Below, one piece after another: positions 38,101 to 48,445 of a stretch of 64,000 bases of DNA. The notes beneath the pieces were generated by a model. The model was not told the DNA's origin, made no database searches, and was given only the letters and a program-made list of their open reading frames with translations. How positions within the stretch are numbered: position 1 is the first letter of the stretch; each line of letters opens with the position of its first letter. This DNA is from Alcaligenes endophyticus (lineage in GTDB: Bacteria > Pseudomonadota > Gammaproteobacteria > Burkholderiales > Burkholderiaceae_B), in contig NZ_JAPKND010000002.1 of the NCBI RefSeq assembly GCF_026344035.1, forward strand, positions 372,001-436,000. The letters are read 5' to 3'. The position numbers and the translations under genes are program-made.

Positions 38101-38943
38101 GCTTTGTCCGGCACCTTTGTAGCGCCTACATTGATAGAGATTAGTCGTATCGACGAGCTAGAACGCGAGGTCTTTGGGCCTGTCTTGCATGTGATTCGCT
38201 ATGAGCGTAAAGATCAGGATTTACTGATCGAGCGTATTAATGAGCGTGGCTATGGCTTAACGTTTGGCGTACATACTCGTATTGACGAGACCATTGATAG
38301 ATTGACGCAAAAAATACGGGCCGGGAATGTATACGTGAATCGTAATATTGTTGGCGCTGTGGTGGGTGTACAGCCCTTTGGGGGTGAAGGCTTGTCAGGC
38401 ACAGGGCCCAAGGCAGGGGGGCCCTTATATGTGCGTCGTTTATTAACTGATGTGCCGAAAATCAGTTTGGCGCCGTATAGGCAACAAGCCTGTGCATTAC
38501 CCGGTCCCACGGGCGAAAGTAACCGTTATCAGTTGCATCCGCGTGGTACGGTACTTTGTATACCCGCCACTGAACTAGGCTTGCAACAGCAGCTAGAAAC
38601 TGTAGCTGATAGCGGCAATCAAGCACTGGTATACGTGCGCGATGCACAATCAGCTTACGCGCGCTTAGCACAAGAACAAGGTTTATCCATGGTGTCACTA
38701 GAGGCTGAGCTCGATAGTTTCAATTACGAGGCGGTGTTGTTCGAAGGAGATAGTGATGAGCTACTTGTTTGGAACCAGCGTTTAGCTCAAAGCACTGGGC
38801 CTATTATCGGACTACAAGGCTTAAGTAGCGCCAGTTTACAAGCCGGCGCTTATTATCAAGCCGAGCGCCTGGTACGCGAAGTCTCAACGAGTGTAAATAC
38901 CGCTGCGGTAGGGGGTAATGCTAGTTTGATGATGATAGGCTAA
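35158..38943 (+). CDS. putA: Trifunctional PutA: proline dehydrogenase / P5C dehydrogenase / transcriptional repressor
   Basis: 1261 residues. An N-terminal ribbon-helix-helix segment (ITLGIKVDLAFRDRL...HWLHKQALLAYL, about 4-45) marks the autoregulatory PutA type. Then comes the FAD-dependent proline dehydrogenase barrel (about 230-560, with IKLSALHPRY, RLVKGAYWDSE, FATHN). The P5C dehydrogenase follows (about 640-1120), with CISPWNFPLAIF, catalytic Glu in ETGGLNAM and Cys in SAGQRCSALR. The C-terminal part closes the substrate tunnel. It oxidises proline to glutamate at the membrane and can repress its own gene. GGGGGA precedes the ATG. No putP is adjacent. Confidence 0.96.
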   Translation: MASSITLGIKVDLAFRDRLRGTAERLGCTPHWLHKQALLAYLDAIERGHVPSELMHLQDAEAVAEGAADDEGLLPFHAFAQDIQPQSVLRSAITAAYRRPEVECLPFLLQQAQPAQSAKAQELAEKLVLGLRNRRGGGGVESLIQEFSLSSQEGVALMCLAEALLRIPDRPTRDALIRDKVSHGDWRAHVGESTSLFVNAASWGLMLTGKLVSSNSEKSLSSALTRLISKGGEPLIRRGVDTAMRLMGEQFVTGETISSALSNSRKMEEKGFRYSYDMLGEAATTSADAQRYYQAYEQAVHAIGKASQGKGIYEGGGISIKLSALHPRYSRAQRDRVMDELYPRLLSLCVLARRYDIGLNIDAEEADRLELSLDLLERLCFEPDLAAWNGIGFVVQAYQKRAPYVIDYLIDLAKRSSHRLMIRLVKGAYWDSEIKRAQLDGLEDYPVYTRKVHTDVAYLACARKMLQAPEALFPQFATHNAQTLSAIYYMAGQNYYPGQYEFQCLHGMGEPLYEQVVGPLKEGKLNRPCRIYAPVGPHETLLAYLVRRLLENGANTSFVNQIGDKSIPVESLIRDPISQALQIQPVGKPHDKIPLPRQLYWEAEERLNSAGLDLSNEHRLGSLAAALLHGCRQPVRALPLLGQDSPEWDQQRAQTVLNPANHQDVVGHVMTASALDIEHALSAARHYAPIWESTPVHERADSLLRAAQMLEDRMQELMGVLVREAGKSYANAIAEVREAVDFLRYYATQVRRDLQDVQARPLGCVVCISPWNFPLAIFLGQISAALAAGNVVLAKPAEQTPLIASLAVGILHQAGIPAGALQLLPGDGVQVGAPLVSHALVNGVMFTGSTEVARLIAQQLSQRLNPNGEVVPLVAETGGLNAMVVDSSALAEQVVVDVLNSAFDSAGQRCSALRLLCLQADCADRVLDMLKGAMHELRVGRPDMLTTDVGPVIDAEAKRGILEHIVSMKAAGHTVEQVAMPALSGTFVAPTLIEISRIDELEREVFGPVLHVIRYERKDQDLLIERINERGYGLTFGVHTRIDETIDRLTQKIRAGNVYVNRNIVGAVVGVQPFGGEGLSGTGPKAGGPLYVRRLLTDVPKISLAPYRQQACALPGPTGESNRYQLHPRGTVLCIPATELGLQQQLETVADSGNQALVYVRDAQSAYARLAQEQGLSMVSLEAELDSFNYEAVLFEGDSDELLVWNQRLAQSTGPIIGLQGLSSASLQAGAYYQAERLVREVSTSVNTAAVGGNASLMMIG

Positions 38944-38970
38944 AGCTATTTGTTATAGTGTATTGTTATG

Positions 38971-38990
38971 AGGCCCGCTTCGGTGGGCCT
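38971..38990 (+). terminator. Hairpin with TTCG tetraloop downstream of putA
   Basis: AGGCCCGC and GTGGGCCT pair over eight positions (one G-T) around TTCG, an especially stable tetraloop. Only a poor T run follows, so it is a weaker terminator or an mRNA end-protecting hairpin. Confidence 0.5.
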
Positions 38991-39025
38991 ATTGCATGAG
39001 CAACTATTAACAGAGAGCTGAAAGC

Positions 39026-40228
39026 ATGTCTTTACGTTTGGGTATGAGCTTGATTGCCTTGAGTGTCAGCGCTATGGTGCAGGCGCAGCCCGAAGCTGAA
39101 ACGCTATTGGTTAAAATAGGTTTTGCGGCGCCCTTAAGTGGTCTGCAAGCCCATTACGGCGTTGATATGCAACACGGCGTGCAACTGGCCCTAGAGCAAT
39201 TGAACTCCTCACCCATACAGCTAGGCGGTAAAACCGTTCAATTTGAACTATTTGCACGGGATGACCAGGCTCAACCAGACAAAGCCATTGTTGTGGCGAA
39301 AGAGTTGATTCAAGCAGATCTCAGCGGCGTATTGGCGCATTTCAATTCGGGTACAAGCATTGCCGCAGCTTCCATTTATCACGCAGCAGGTTTGCCTCAA
39401 ATGGCGATGGCTAGTGCGGTAGCTTATACCGAGCAGGGTTACGATACGGCTTTTCGCATGATGGGTAATGATGCACAGCAAGGAACCGCATTGGCGCAGT
39501 TTATGGTCAAAGACCTAGGCGCCACTAAAGTGGCGGTTTTGCACGACAACAGTTTGTATGGCGAAGGCCTGAGCGCGCAGGTAGTGAAGGCGGTAGAGCA
39601 AGCAGATGCCCGGATTGTGCTGGCTGAATCGTTAGACGAAGAAGTCAAGACCTGGGATGACTTATACGAACGCTTGGTGCAATCAGCGGCCGATGCCGTC
39701 TTCTTTGCAGGTACAGACCGGCAAGGCGCCGCCATAAAACGTTTTTTTCACGGCAAGCAGAGTAAGTGGAGCTTTGTGACGGGTGATATGGGGCGTACCC
39801 GGCTTTTTATTGAGCAAGCCCAAGAGGCTGCTGAAGGCACTTATGCTTCTTTGTCGGGTGTGCCCTTAGAGGGTGTTGCTGCTGGCCGCCGTTTTCTGCA
39901 AGAGTATGAGCAGCGGTTCAACGGCAGTTCTTTGGGGTATGCGGCGTATGCTTACGACGGTATGTGGAATATGGTAACCGCGATGCAACTGGCTGATAGT
40001 AGCGACCCATTGGTATATTTGCCGCATTTAGCATCCTTAAAGCGTAGCGGAGTAACCAGCCAAAATATCTCCTACGACCGCCATGGGAACCTACGCCAAA
40101 GCCCCTTTACGGTTTATCAAGTACGTAAAGGCGAGTGGCGTACCGCGAAAATTTTGCTCAGCCAGACGCGTGATCCTAAGCCTGAGCCCAAACCTGAGCC
40201 CAAACCTGAGCCCAAGCTTGAAAATTAA
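39026..40228 (+). CDS. ABC transporter substrate-binding protein, branched-chain amino acid type, with Lys-Pro-Glu-Pro tail (orphan)
   Basis: 400 residues. Signal peptide of about 20 residues (ending VQAQP), then [22 protein letters not shown], the classic start of LivJ-type binding proteins, and [19 protein letters not shown]. It would bind an amino acid in the periplasm for a Liv-type importer, but no permease or ATPase genes are near. The last residues are a repeat tail [12 protein letters not shown] encoded by a 12-base tandem repeat, unusual for this family and perhaps a periplasmic spacer. Its stop overlaps the convergent dut stop. Confidence 0.87.
   Translation: MSLRLGMSLIALSVSAMVQAQPEAETLLVKIGFAAPLSGLQAHYGVDMQHGVQLALEQLNSSPIQLGGKTVQFELFARDDQAQPDKAIVVAKELIQADLSGVLAHFNSGTSIAAASIYHAAGLPQMAMASAVAYTEQGYDTAFRMMGNDAQQGTALAQFMVKDLGATKVAVLHDNSLYGEGLSAQVVKAVEQADARIVLAESLDEEVKTWDDLYERLVQSAADAVFFAGTDRQGAAIKRFFHGKQSKWSFVTGDMGRTRLFIEQAQEAAEGTYASLSGVPLEGVAAGRRFLQEYEQRFNGSSLGYAAYAYDGMWNMVTAMQLADSSDPLVYLPHLASLKRSGVTSQNISYDRHGNLRQSPFTVYQVRKGEWRTAKILLSQTRDPKPEPKPEPKPEPKLEN
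40178..40213 (+). repeat. 12-base tandem repeat, three copies, in frame
   Basis: Copies AAGCCTGAGCCC, AAACCTGAGCCC and AAACCTGAGCCC encode Lys-Pro-Glu-Pro units at the end of the binding-protein gene. The unit is a multiple of three, so copy number changes would alter tail length, not frame. Confidence 0.85.
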
Positions 40229-40674
40229 GCTTTTCCTGTGCTACCAAAACCACCGGTGCCACGCTCAGTGGCATCGAAGTCGTCTACGACGTTAAAGCCT
40301 ACTTGAACAATAGGCACAATGATCATTTGCGCAATGCGTTCTAGGGGCTCGATGCTAAAGGCCGTATTGCCTCGGTTCCATACCGAAACCATCAGCGGAC
40401 CTTGGTAGTCTGAGTCAATAAGGCCCACTAAGTTACCTAGTACGATGCCATGCTTATGACCTAAACCCGAGCGTGGCAAGATCATGGCTGCATAGCCGGG
40501 GTTGTCCAAGTGCATGGCTAAACCCGTTGGTATGAGTTCAGTTTGGCCGGGCTGTAAAACCAAGGTGTCGTTTAAACAAGCACGAAGGTCCAAGCCAGCA
40601 GAACCAGGGGTGGAATAGGCGGGTAATAGCTCGCGTATTCTGGCATCCAAAATCTTTATATTGACGTTATTCAT
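40225..40674 (-). CDS. dut: dUTP diphosphatase
   Basis: 149 residues from the ATG at 40674; a longer in-frame start inside coaBC is rejected because the family N-terminus begins here. The dUTPase motifs are in order: [46 protein letters not shown] and the C-terminal [10 protein letters not shown]. It splits dUTP to dUMP, keeping uracil out of DNA and supplying dTMP synthesis. It follows coaBC, a common pairing. Confidence 0.96.
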   Translation of the reverse strand: MNNVNIKILDARIRELLPAYSTPGSAGLDLRACLNDTLVLQPGQTELIPTGLAMHLDNPGYAAMILPRSGLGHKHGIVLGNLVGLIDSDYQGPLMVSVWNRGNTAFSIEPLERIAQMIIVPIVQVGFNVVDDFDATERGTGGFGSTGKA

Positions 40675-40693
40675 GTGTACAGCGAATAAAAAA

Positions 40694-41884
40694 TTAGGTG
40701 TAAAGACGGCTAGCAATAGCCTTGATAAGTTGACTAGCCGCTTGCGTTTTGCTTTGAGCAGGCCACTGCTCGTGGCCCTCATCGTCGAATAGTACGAGCG
40801 CGGTATCGTCGGCATTCATGGCGTGCTGTGCCAAATTGCCAAATAGCAAAGGCACCTTTTTGCGCAGCCGTTTAGCTTGGGCATGCTCAACCAGTTGATC
40901 GGTTTCGGCCGCGAACCCTACACAGTAGGGCCCGTTCGGTAGGGCCGCGACCTCGGCTAAGATATCGGGATTGAGGGCAAACTCAAGTGCTGGCGCAGCT
41001 CCATCGGCCTGCTTCTTGAGCTTTTGGGTGCTGGCATTGCTGACATACCAATCTGCTACTGCTGCCACACTAATGAAAATATCGTTGTCGCTGGCAGCCT
41101 GCATAACAGCCTGATGCATTTGCCTTGCGCTTTCTACCGAGGTGCGTGTTACCCCGTAGGGCGCGGGCAGGGCGGTAGGCCCAGAGATCAGATGCACGCG
41201 GGCGCCTGCTTGCTGCGCCGCAAGAGCAATAGCGTAGCCCATTTTTCCTGAGGAGCGATTGGTAATGACACGTATCGGGTCTATGGGCTCTGAGGTAGGC
41301 CCTGCTGTCATTAAGACGCGTTTACCAGCCAGTAGCTTGGGCTGAAAAAATGCAATCAACTCGGCCAAGAGTTCATGTGGCTCTAGCATGCGGCCATCGC
41401 CAGTTTCACCGCAGGCTTGATCACCTGCCCCTGGGCCTAAAATGAATATACCATCGTCGCGTAACTGCTGAATATTGCGCTGACAGGCTGGGTTTAGCCA
41501 CATTTCCCGATTCATGGCGGGGGCGATCAGCAAGGGGCAGTCGCCTTTGGCAATGCATAGTGTGCTCAGTAAATCGTCAGCTCGGCCTTGGGCCAGCTTA
41601 GCAATAAAGTCGGTGCTAGCGGGGGCGATAAGAATGGCGTCTGCGTCGCGACTAAGCTGTATATGGGCCATGTTATTGGGAACGCGAGGATCCCAAAGGT
41701 CAGTATATACAGGGCGGCCTGATAGAGCTTGAAAAGTAACCGGAGTAATAAAGCGGCAGGCAGCCTCTGTCATGGCGACATCTATACGTGCACCTTGCTC
41801 AAGGGTGCGACGTACTAACTCAGCTGTTTTATAAGCAGCGATGCCCCCAGTTATACCGAAAACCAAGCGCTTATTGGCAAGCAT
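40694..41884 (-). CDS. coaBC: Bifunctional phosphopantothenoylcysteine decarboxylase / phosphopantothenate-cysteine ligase
   Basis: 396 residues. The N-terminal CoaC flavoprotein domain (about 1-180) contains GGIAAYK, the catalytic His in [20 protein letters not shown] and the PAMNREMW segment. The C-terminal CoaB domain has [27 protein letters not shown]. Together they convert 4'-phosphopantothenate and cysteine to 4'-phosphopantetheine in coenzyme A synthesis. It begins 2 bases after the lspA stop. Confidence 0.96.
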   Translation of the reverse strand: MLANKRLVFGITGGIAAYKTAELVRRTLEQGARIDVAMTEAACRFITPVTFQALSGRPVYTDLWDPRVPNNMAHIQLSRDADAILIAPASTDFIAKLAQGRADDLLSTLCIAKGDCPLLIAPAMNREMWLNPACQRNIQQLRDDGIFILGPGAGDQACGETGDGRMLEPHELLAELIAFFQPKLLAGKRVLMTAGPTSEPIDPIRVITNRSSGKMGYAIALAAQQAGARVHLISGPTALPAPYGVTRTSVESARQMHQAVMQAASDNDIFISVAAVADWYVSNASTQKLKKQADGAAPALEFALNPDILAEVAALPNGPYCVGFAAETDQLVEHAQAKRLRKKVPLLFGNLAQHAMNADDTALVLFDDEGHEQWPAQSKTQAASQLIKAIASRLYT

Positions 41885-41886
41885 GT

Positions 41887-42438
41887 TTACTCCTTAGGCT
41901 CGTGCTTTTTTTTACGTAGACGCAGGAATTCATCTAACACCATTAAAATGGCGCCACAAGTAATGCAGATGTCGGCGACATTAAAAGCGGGAAAATAAGA
42001 GTTATTCCAGTAAAAAAGTAAGAAATCTATGACGTGCCCATGTTGAAAACGATCCAGAACATTGCCTATGGCCCCGCCCATAATTAGGCTCATGGACAGG
42101 CTAAATAAGATTTGTTGGGGCGTCTTGCGTAGCAAAGTGATAATAAGCGCGGAGGCGCCTAGGGCAATGCTAATAAAAAACCATTTTTGCCACCCTTGGC
42201 CATCAGCCAAAAAACTAAATGCTGCACCTGGATTGTAGAGTAGGGTGAAGTCGAAAAAAGGGAGAACATTCCAGCGTTCGGCGTAATAAAGATGCGTATT
42301 AAAGTACTGCTTAGTCCATTGATCAAGCAGGACTAATGAGGTGGCGAAAGCCATCCACCACCAGAAACGCTGGTTGTTGTTCAGCCCGCGCCCCCTTTTT
42401 TGGGGGCTGTTGTGCGAGTTGGTAACCTGCTTATGCAT
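41887..42438 (-). CDS. lspA: Lipoprotein signal peptidase II
   Basis: 183 residues from the ATG at 42438 (an upstream in-frame ATG lies deeper in ileS). Four hydrophobic segments. The catalytic aspartates are in [11 protein letters not shown] and FNVADI. It removes signal peptides from lipid-modified prolipoproteins in the inner membrane. The start overlaps the ileS stop by 8 bases, so translation is coupled; ileS-lspA is a widespread pair. Confidence 0.95.
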   Translation of the reverse strand: MHKQVTNSHNSPQKRGRGLNNNQRFWWWMAFATSLVLLDQWTKQYFNTHLYYAERWNVLPFFDFTLLYNPGAAFSFLADGQGWQKWFFISIALGASALIITLLRKTPQQILFSLSMSLIMGGAIGNVLDRFQHGHVIDFLLFYWNNSYFPAFNVADICITCGAILMVLDEFLRLRKKKHEPKE

Positions 42439-45271
42439 GGTGACGCACTTCGCCTTGGCCAAACAGGTTTTCTTCGCAGCGATGACAGATAGTAGGATGC
42501 TCGGTGCTGGTGCCTACATCGGGGCGATGATGCCAGCAACGTTCACATTTCTCTGCTTCCGTAGCGTTCACTTTTACTTCTAATGTGCCTTCATGTTCAT
42601 GGACGTTAGCGCGCGAAACAATCAGCACAAAGCGTAAGTCGTCGTCTAAGGAGCGCAATACCTCAAGCTCACGGCCTTGAGCATAAATGTCTACTTCGGC
42701 CGCCAAAGAGGAGCCTACTGCCCCTGTGCTGCGTACGTCCTCGATACGGCGCATGACCTCGGCGCGAATGGTGCGCAACACTTGCCAGTTTTGAGTAAGT
42801 TGCTCGGCATCGACCACGGTTGGCAAGACATGGAAAGTCTCGGTGAAAATGGTGACGGGTTCTTGTTTGCCTTGTTGCAGATCTTTCCACGCCTCTTCTG
42901 CCGTAAAGGACAGAATAGGGGCCATCAGCTTAAGTAACGCTTGGGTAATGTGATAGAGCGCCGTTTGCGCTGAGCGCCTAGGTAGACCGTTTTTAGCCGT
43001 TGTGTAGAGGCGATCTTTGAGGATATCGAGATAAAAGGCACCCAAGTCCTCGGAGCAGAAAATTTGCAGACGAGCAACGGCGGGGTGAAACTCGTATTTA
43101 GCGTAGTTTGCCCGTACTTCAGCCTGCATGGCTTGCGTCATAGCGATGGCATAACGGTCGATGTCGAGCATGTCCTCGATGGCAACAGCATCGGTCTCGA
43201 GGTTGAAGTCCGCTAAATTACCAAGCAAAAATTTCAAGGTGTTGCGGATACGGCGATAGCCCTCTACCACGCGTTTAAGGATTTCGTCAGAGATGGAAAG
43301 CTCGCCCGAGTAATCGGTAGATGCCGCCCATAACCGTAAAATTTCTGCCCCTAGGCTATCCGCAATTTTTTGAGGAACAATGGTATTGCCCAAGGATTTG
43401 CTCATTTTGCGGCCTTTGCCGTCCACTACGAAGCCGTGGGTCAGCAATGCCTTGTAGGGTGCGCGGCCATATAGCATGCAGCCAGTGAGCAACGAGGAAT
43501 GGAACCAGCCACGGTGTTGGTCTGAGCCTTCTAAATATAGGTCGGCAGGCCACTGCAAGGCATCGGCATGTGAGCCTTTAATATTGTGGCTTTGTCCGCC
43601 TAATACCGTAGCGTGTGTGCTGCCTGAGTCAAACCAAACATCTAGGGTGTCGCGGTTTTTTTCGTATAAATCGGCCTCATCACCCAGTAGTTCTCGTGGG
43701 TCTAGCGCTTGCCAAGCCTCAATACCGTGCAACTCAATGCGTTGAGCGACTTGTTCCATGAGATCGGGGGTGCGTGGGTGCAACTCGCCGGTTTCTTTGT
43801 GTACAAAGAAGGCCATTGGTACGCCCCACTGGCGTTGACGCGATAAGGTCCAGTCGGGACGATTAGCAATCATGGCATGTAGGCGAGCACGGCCCCAAGC
43901 GGGGTAAAACTCAGTTTGATCAATCGCTTCCAACGCCATTTCACGCAAGCTGCGGCCAGTTTGGTTGGGTTTATCCATACCCGCAAACCACTGGCTAGTG
44001 GCTCGATAAATAATGGGAGTTTTGTGACGCCAGCAGTGCATGTAACTGTGTTGGTGGTCGACGCTTTTGAGTAGCGTGCCCGCGGTGCTGAGAGCCTCAA
44101 CAATGAGCGGGTTGGCCTTCCAGATGAACAAACCGCCAAACAAGGGCAAGCTTTCGGCGTAGTGACCATTGCCCATAACGGGCTTGATGATGTTGTCATC
44201 GCTAAGGCCGTTTGCTTTACATGACACAAAGTCTTCCACACCATAAGCGGGGGCCGAGTGTACGACTCCGGTACCGCTGTCTAAGGTGACATAATCACCT
44301 AAGTAGATGGGTGACAAACGGGCGTAGCCGGCGTCGGCCTGTGCAAGAGGGTGGTGAAAGGCGATGTTAGCGAGTTTTTCACCTGGAGCACTGGCGATGA
44401 TTTCCCCTTCCAACTGCCATTCCTCTAGGCATTTTTTGACGAGATCCTTGGCCAGTAATAAATATGAGCCGGTTGAGCGCGGGGCACTAAGGCGCACTAA
44501 TGAGTATTCGAACTCGGGATGTATGTTTAGGGCTTGGTTCGCTGGGATAGTCCATGGGGTGGTTGTCCATATAACAATGGCACCGTCATCAACCTGAGGT
44601 AGGCCAAAAGCTTGAGCCAGCTTTTCGTGCTCGGCAAAAGGAAAGGCGACGTGAATGGAGGGGTCTTTGCGCTCGGCGTACTCAACTTCGGCCTCGGCTA
44701 GGGCGGAACCGCAGTCAAAACACCAGTTCACCGGCTTTAAACCGCGAAATACAAAGCCTTTTTCCATGATGCGTAACAACACGCGAAGCTCATCGGCCTC
44801 GTTGCTGTAATTCATGGTTAAGTAAGGGCGTTCCCAGTCAGCCAATACGCCGAGGCGTTTGAAGTCTTTGCGTTGGCTATCAATTTGCTCAAGAGCGTAG
44901 GCACGCGCTTTGGACTGCACCTCGGCTACGGGCAGGTTTTTGCCGAATTTTTTTTCGATTTGAATTTCAATGGGCATGCCATGGCAGTCCCAGCCAGGTA
45001 CATATTGTGCATCAAAGCCTTCCATGTTGTGGCTTTTGACAATAATGTCTTTCAAAACCTTGTTGACAGCATGGCCTATATGAATATCGCCATTGGCATA
45101 CGGAGGGCCGTCATGCAAAATGAATTTAGGACGTCCGGCGCTGGCAGCGCGTATGGCGGCGTAGACTTTCTTTTCTTCCCACTGGGCGACCCAGTTAGGC
45201 TCGCGGCGTGCGAGGTCGCCGCGCATAGGGAAGGGAGTGTCGGGTAGGTTGAGAGTGTCTTTATAGTCCAT
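42431..45271 (-). CDS. ileS: Isoleucyl-tRNA synthetase
   Basis: 946 residues from the ATG at 45271 ([18 protein letters not shown]), the conserved family start; an earlier in-frame ATG at 45304 lies inside ribF. Class I signatures are HIGH ([10 protein letters not shown]) and KMSKS (KMSKSLGNT). The editing domain is inserted between them, and the C-terminus carries a zinc site CERCWHH...[10 protein letters not shown] as in the bacterial type. It charges tRNA-Ile and edits valine. The start overlaps the ribF stop by 11 bases. Confidence 0.96.
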   Translation of the reverse strand: MDYKDTLNLPDTPFPMRGDLARREPNWVAQWEEKKVYAAIRAASAGRPKFILHDGPPYANGDIHIGHAVNKVLKDIIVKSHNMEGFDAQYVPGWDCHGMPIEIQIEKKFGKNLPVAEVQSKARAYALEQIDSQRKDFKRLGVLADWERPYLTMNYSNEADELRVLLRIMEKGFVFRGLKPVNWCFDCGSALAEAEVEYAERKDPSIHVAFPFAEHEKLAQAFGLPQVDDGAIVIWTTTPWTIPANQALNIHPEFEYSLVRLSAPRSTGSYLLLAKDLVKKCLEEWQLEGEIIASAPGEKLANIAFHHPLAQADAGYARLSPIYLGDYVTLDSGTGVVHSAPAYGVEDFVSCKANGLSDDNIIKPVMGNGHYAESLPLFGGLFIWKANPLIVEALSTAGTLLKSVDHQHSYMHCWRHKTPIIYRATSQWFAGMDKPNQTGRSLREMALEAIDQTEFYPAWGRARLHAMIANRPDWTLSRQRQWGVPMAFFVHKETGELHPRTPDLMEQVAQRIELHGIEAWQALDPRELLGDEADLYEKNRDTLDVWFDSGSTHATVLGGQSHNIKGSHADALQWPADLYLEGSDQHRGWFHSSLLTGCMLYGRAPYKALLTHGFVVDGKGRKMSKSLGNTIVPQKIADSLGAEILRLWAASTDYSGELSISDEILKRVVEGYRRIRNTLKFLLGNLADFNLETDAVAIEDMLDIDRYAIAMTQAMQAEVRANYAKYEFHPAVARLQIFCSEDLGAFYLDILKDRLYTTAKNGLPRRSAQTALYHITQALLKLMAPILSFTAEEAWKDLQQGKQEPVTIFTETFHVLPTVVDAEQLTQNWQVLRTIRAEVMRRIEDVRSTGAVGSSLAAEVDIYAQGRELEVLRSLDDDLRFVLIVSRANVHEHEGTLEVKVNATEAEKCERCWHHRPDVGTSTEHPTICHRCEENLFGQGEVRHHA

Positions 45272-46226
45272 GGATGGCGAAGTAGTCTTGAGCGCCTTGT
45301 GCATCCTGACGGATAGCGGCGATCATAGTATCAAGGTCAGGGAATTTTTCTTCGTCCCTGACAAATTCTAGAAATTCGATTCTTGCAAGTTTACCGTATG
45401 CATTGAGTTGCGAGTTCAGTAAATGTACTTCAAGCAATAAACGACCTTGAGATTGCACTGTGGGGCGTACCCCGAGGCTAGCTATTCCTGCTAAAGGCTC
45501 AGGGCCCAGGCCGTGAGCGCGCACGATGTAGATACCTGAGCGCACGGCACAGTGTTCGGGAACCGGAATGTTCATGGTAGGAAAACCAATTTGGCGTCCT
45601 AGTTTTTGTCCATGTATGACATGTCCGCTTAAGTGATAAGGTTTACCTAGTAAGTGGCGCGCCCGGTCTAACTGGCCAACGGCTAAGGCGGTGCGTAGTT
45701 CTGAGCTGGAGATACGTCGGCCTTCAGCATCCACCACATCATCAATGGTTTCGACCTCAAAGCCGTATTGTTCACCGGCTTGGCGCAGTAATGCGACGTC
45801 GCCTGCACGTTTATGTCCGTAGCGGAAATCAGCGCCTACCAGTAGCCAGCGCGTGTTCAGGCCGCGCACGAGTATTTGTTCAATGAAGTCCTGGGCTAAC
45901 ATATCGGCCATGGCTTGATTGAAGCGCGCTAGGTAAACTTGTTGTATCCCCGCCGCAGTAATAGCCTCTAGTTTGTCACGCAGGCTGCTGATTTGCGTAG
46001 GGATAAGTTCGGGGCGTTTGCCCCGCAGGGCAAAATAAGCGCGCGGGTGTGGTGCGAAGGTCATCACACTGGGCACGAGGTGCTCACGCACAGCCTGTTC
46101 GTGCACCCGCCGCAAGATGGCCTGATGACCTAAATGGACACCATCAAAGTTGCCTATGGTTAGGGCGCTAGGGGCCTCGCAGTTATAGCGTGGCAGAGAG
46201 CGGTAAAGTTTTAGAGCAGATTTCAC
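45261..46226 (-). CDS. ribF: Bifunctional riboflavin kinase / FAD synthetase
   Basis: 321 residues. The N-terminal adenylyltransferase domain has [14 protein letters not shown] and ISSSELR; the C-terminal riboflavin kinase domain has [20 protein letters not shown]. It turns riboflavin into FMN then FAD. It heads the ribF-ileS-lspA-coaBC-dut block and is divergent from purN with only 49 bases between the two starts, which must contain both promoters. Confidence 0.96.
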   Translation of the reverse strand: MKSALKLYRSLPRYNCEAPSALTIGNFDGVHLGHQAILRRVHEQAVREHLVPSVMTFAPHPRAYFALRGKRPELIPTQISSLRDKLEAITAAGIQQVYLARFNQAMADMLAQDFIEQILVRGLNTRWLLVGADFRYGHKRAGDVALLRQAGEQYGFEVETIDDVVDAEGRRISSSELRTALAVGQLDRARHLLGKPYHLSGHVIHGQKLGRQIGFPTMNIPVPEHCAVRSGIYIVRAHGLGPEPLAGIASLGVRPTVQSQGRLLLEVHLLNSQLNAYGKLARIEFLEFVRDEEKFPDLDTMIAAIRQDAQGAQDYFAIHGL

Positions 46227-46275
46227 AAGCGAGAGTTTACAATTTTGAATTCTTTATTTCTCGGGAAGTAGAATT

Positions 46276-46932
46276 TTGACCGATTTGACCCCACTTTGTC
46301 GCCTAGTGATTTTGATTTCCGGGCGTGGCAGCAATATGCAGGCAATAGTCAGCATGATAGAGGAACAAGGTTTGCCTGCTCAAGTCTGTGCGGTAATTTC
46401 CAACCAGATTGACGCAGAAGGGGTAAACTGGGCAAAAGAGCGAGGTTTGACGACGGCATGCATTTCGCATCGCGATTTTGCAACACGTGCCGACTTTGAT
46501 CAGGCTTTATTGCAGGAAATTGACAATTATCAGCCCGACTATGTTTTACTTGCGGGCTTCATGCGAGTGCTTAGCCCATTTTTTGTTGAGCATTATCATG
46601 GTCGTTTAATCAATATCCATCCTTCGCTGTTACCTAGCTTTCCGGGTTTGCGCACGCACGAGCAAGCTTTACAGGCAGGAGTGCAGTGTCATGGTAGCAC
46701 GGTGCATTTTGTTACGCCGGTTCTAGATCATGGGCCTATTGTTGCGCAAAGCATTATTCCAGTGCTGGCCAGTGACACGCCTGAGTCGTTATCGGAACGG
46801 GTGCTTGCCACCGAACACGTGGTGTATACCGCGGCGGTGCGTTGGCTGATTCAAGGGCAGGTGCACTTAGATGCTCAAGGTAAAGTACAGGTTAAAGACC
46901 TTGAACAGCGCAGTTTTTATTTTCATGCTTGA
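46276..46932 (+). CDS. purN: Phosphoribosylglycinamide formyltransferase
   Basis: 218 residues. It adds the formyl group of 10-formyltetrahydrofolate to GAR in purine synthesis. Diagnostic stretches are ISGRGSNMQAIV, AGFMRVLSPFFV, the catalytic NIHPSLLPSFPGLRTHEQAL and Asp in VLDHGPIVAQ. The start appears to be a TTG with GGGAAG upstream, since no ATG or GTG precedes the conserved region, an unusual initiation codon for this gene. Confidence 0.94.
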   Translation: MTDLTPLCRLVILISGRGSNMQAIVSMIEEQGLPAQVCAVISNQIDAEGVNWAKERGLTTACISHRDFATRADFDQALLQEIDNYQPDYVLLAGFMRVLSPFFVEHYHGRLINIHPSLLPSFPGLRTHEQALQAGVQCHGSTVHFVTPVLDHGPIVAQSIIPVLASDTPESLSERVLATEHVVYTAAVRWLIQGQVHLDAQGKVQVKDLEQRSFYFHA

Positions 46933-46960
46933 TGAAGCATGTATCAGGACAGAATTCTTC

Positions 46961-48328
46961 ATGACCCCTAATAAATCTAAGCCAGCCCGTAACGAGCAGC
47001 GTTCGGGTGGCGCACGTAAAACCAAGCCTTTTGTAGACGCTAAACGTCCTCAAGTGGCAACGCAGTCTATTGCTGCCCGACGCCTAGAGCAGGTGGCTAG
47101 TGCTTTGGGCGAAGTGCTGCAGTGGAAACATCCGGCTGATCTAGCGCTGACGCGGTGGGCTCGCAATCACCCCAAAATTGGTTCGCGTGATCGAAGTGAA
47201 ATTCGGGAAGCCGTGTTCGCGGTGTTGCGTAATTTGCGCTTATTTCGCCACTACGCTGAAAGTGGCGTAGGCCCCTCCACACGCCGATTGGCTCTATTAG
47301 GCCTAAGTCAGGTTTTCGAGGCAGACGTTTTGGACTCTGGTTTGAGCGCCGATGAGCGGGCTTGGGTCACGCATATTCGCACTATAAATCCGCAAAGCTT
47401 GTCGGTAGGCTTGCGTTTGAGCTTACCCGAGTGGCTAGAGGCACGTCTGCAAGACATTCCAGAGTCGTACAAGCTGATGGAAGCCATGAACGAGCAGGCC
47501 ACCTTGGATTTGCGTGTTAATCCAATGAAAGCGGAAAGAGACACGGTGCTACGACAATTACAAGGTGGCTCAATGGCGCGCTTCAAGCCCGTGGCCACCC
47601 CGTACTCACCTTGGGGTATCCGCATTGAGGGGCGCCCGTCTGTTGCTGTATGGCCACAGTATGAAAAAGGTGAGCTAGAAATTCAAGAGGAGGGCAGTCA
47701 GTTATTAACTGCTCTGGTAGAGCCTCGACGCGGTGAAATGGTTATTGATTACTGCGCTGGAGCCGGTGGTAAGACCTTATTGTTGGGCGCACTGATGCGG
47801 TCCACCGGACGCTTGTATGCCTTTGATGTCTCCGCTACCCGTCTTAATAAAGCGAAGCCTCGTTTTGCGCGAGCAGGCTTGTCGAATGTGGTGCCAGTGG
47901 TAATACAAGAGCAGGGCGACCAGCGTGTGCGTCGTTTGCATGGTAAAGCACATCGTGTTTTGGTCGATGCTCCCTGCAGTGGTTTAGGAACTTTACGCCG
48001 CAATCCTGATCTAAAGTGGCGTCAACACCCTGAATCGTTAGCGCAATATGTGCAACTACAGGCCGATATTTTGAAGCAAGCGTCAGTGTGTGTGGCGCCA
48101 GGAGGACGGTTGGTGTATGCCACATGTAGCTTTTTAGCTGAAGAAAACCAGGCTCAGGTTGAGCGCTTCCTAGCGGAAAATCCCGATTTTCAACTACTGG
48201 ACGCGCGGCTTATTCTTAAAGATAAAGCGCCTGAGCTTGAACTGGAGGATTCTTATTTGATTTTACGTACTGACAAGCACAACACAGACTGCTTTTTTGC
48301 AGCAGTGATGGAGCGCAAGTCAGCGTAA
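46961..48328 (+). CDS. RsmB/NOP family class I SAM-dependent RNA methyltransferase
   Basis: 455 residues from the ATG at 46961; the frame is open further up through the end of purN. The basic N-terminal tail is followed by a NusB-like helical domain (about 40-150) and the methyltransferase with IDYCAGAGGKTLL, VDAPCSGLGTLRRNPDLKW and YATCSFLAEENQAQV, carrying both conserved cysteines of m5C methyltransferases (PCSG and TCS). It methylates cytosine 5 in rRNA or another RNA. It resembles RsmB but may be a paralogue, so no symbol is given. Confidence 0.87.
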   Translation: MTPNKSKPARNEQRSGGARKTKPFVDAKRPQVATQSIAARRLEQVASALGEVLQWKHPADLALTRWARNHPKIGSRDRSEIREAVFAVLRNLRLFRHYAESGVGPSTRRLALLGLSQVFEADVLDSGLSADERAWVTHIRTINPQSLSVGLRLSLPEWLEARLQDIPESYKLMEAMNEQATLDLRVNPMKAERDTVLRQLQGGSMARFKPVATPYSPWGIRIEGRPSVAVWPQYEKGELEIQEEGSQLLTALVEPRRGEMVIDYCAGAGGKTLLLGALMRSTGRLYAFDVSATRLNKAKPRFARAGLSNVVPVVIQEQGDQRVRRLHGKAHRVLVDAPCSGLGTLRRNPDLKWRQHPESLAQYVQLQADILKQASVCVAPGGRLVYATCSFLAEENQAQVERFLAENPDFQLLDARLILKDKAPELELEDSYLILRTDKHNTDCFFAAVMERKSA

Positions 48329-48445
48329 ATAGGGGCCCAAAACACTTGATTTGTCGCAAGGTTACAGTGAAATGACTGTTGCAGGTGAGTCAAGTGGGCT
48401 ACACTTTCTGCTGTTCTATAACGATGGATCTCATCTACTAGGTCT

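Noticed and set aside
40178-40213. Phase-variable repeat
   Set aside because: The unit is 12 bases, so copy changes keep the frame; only tail length would vary.
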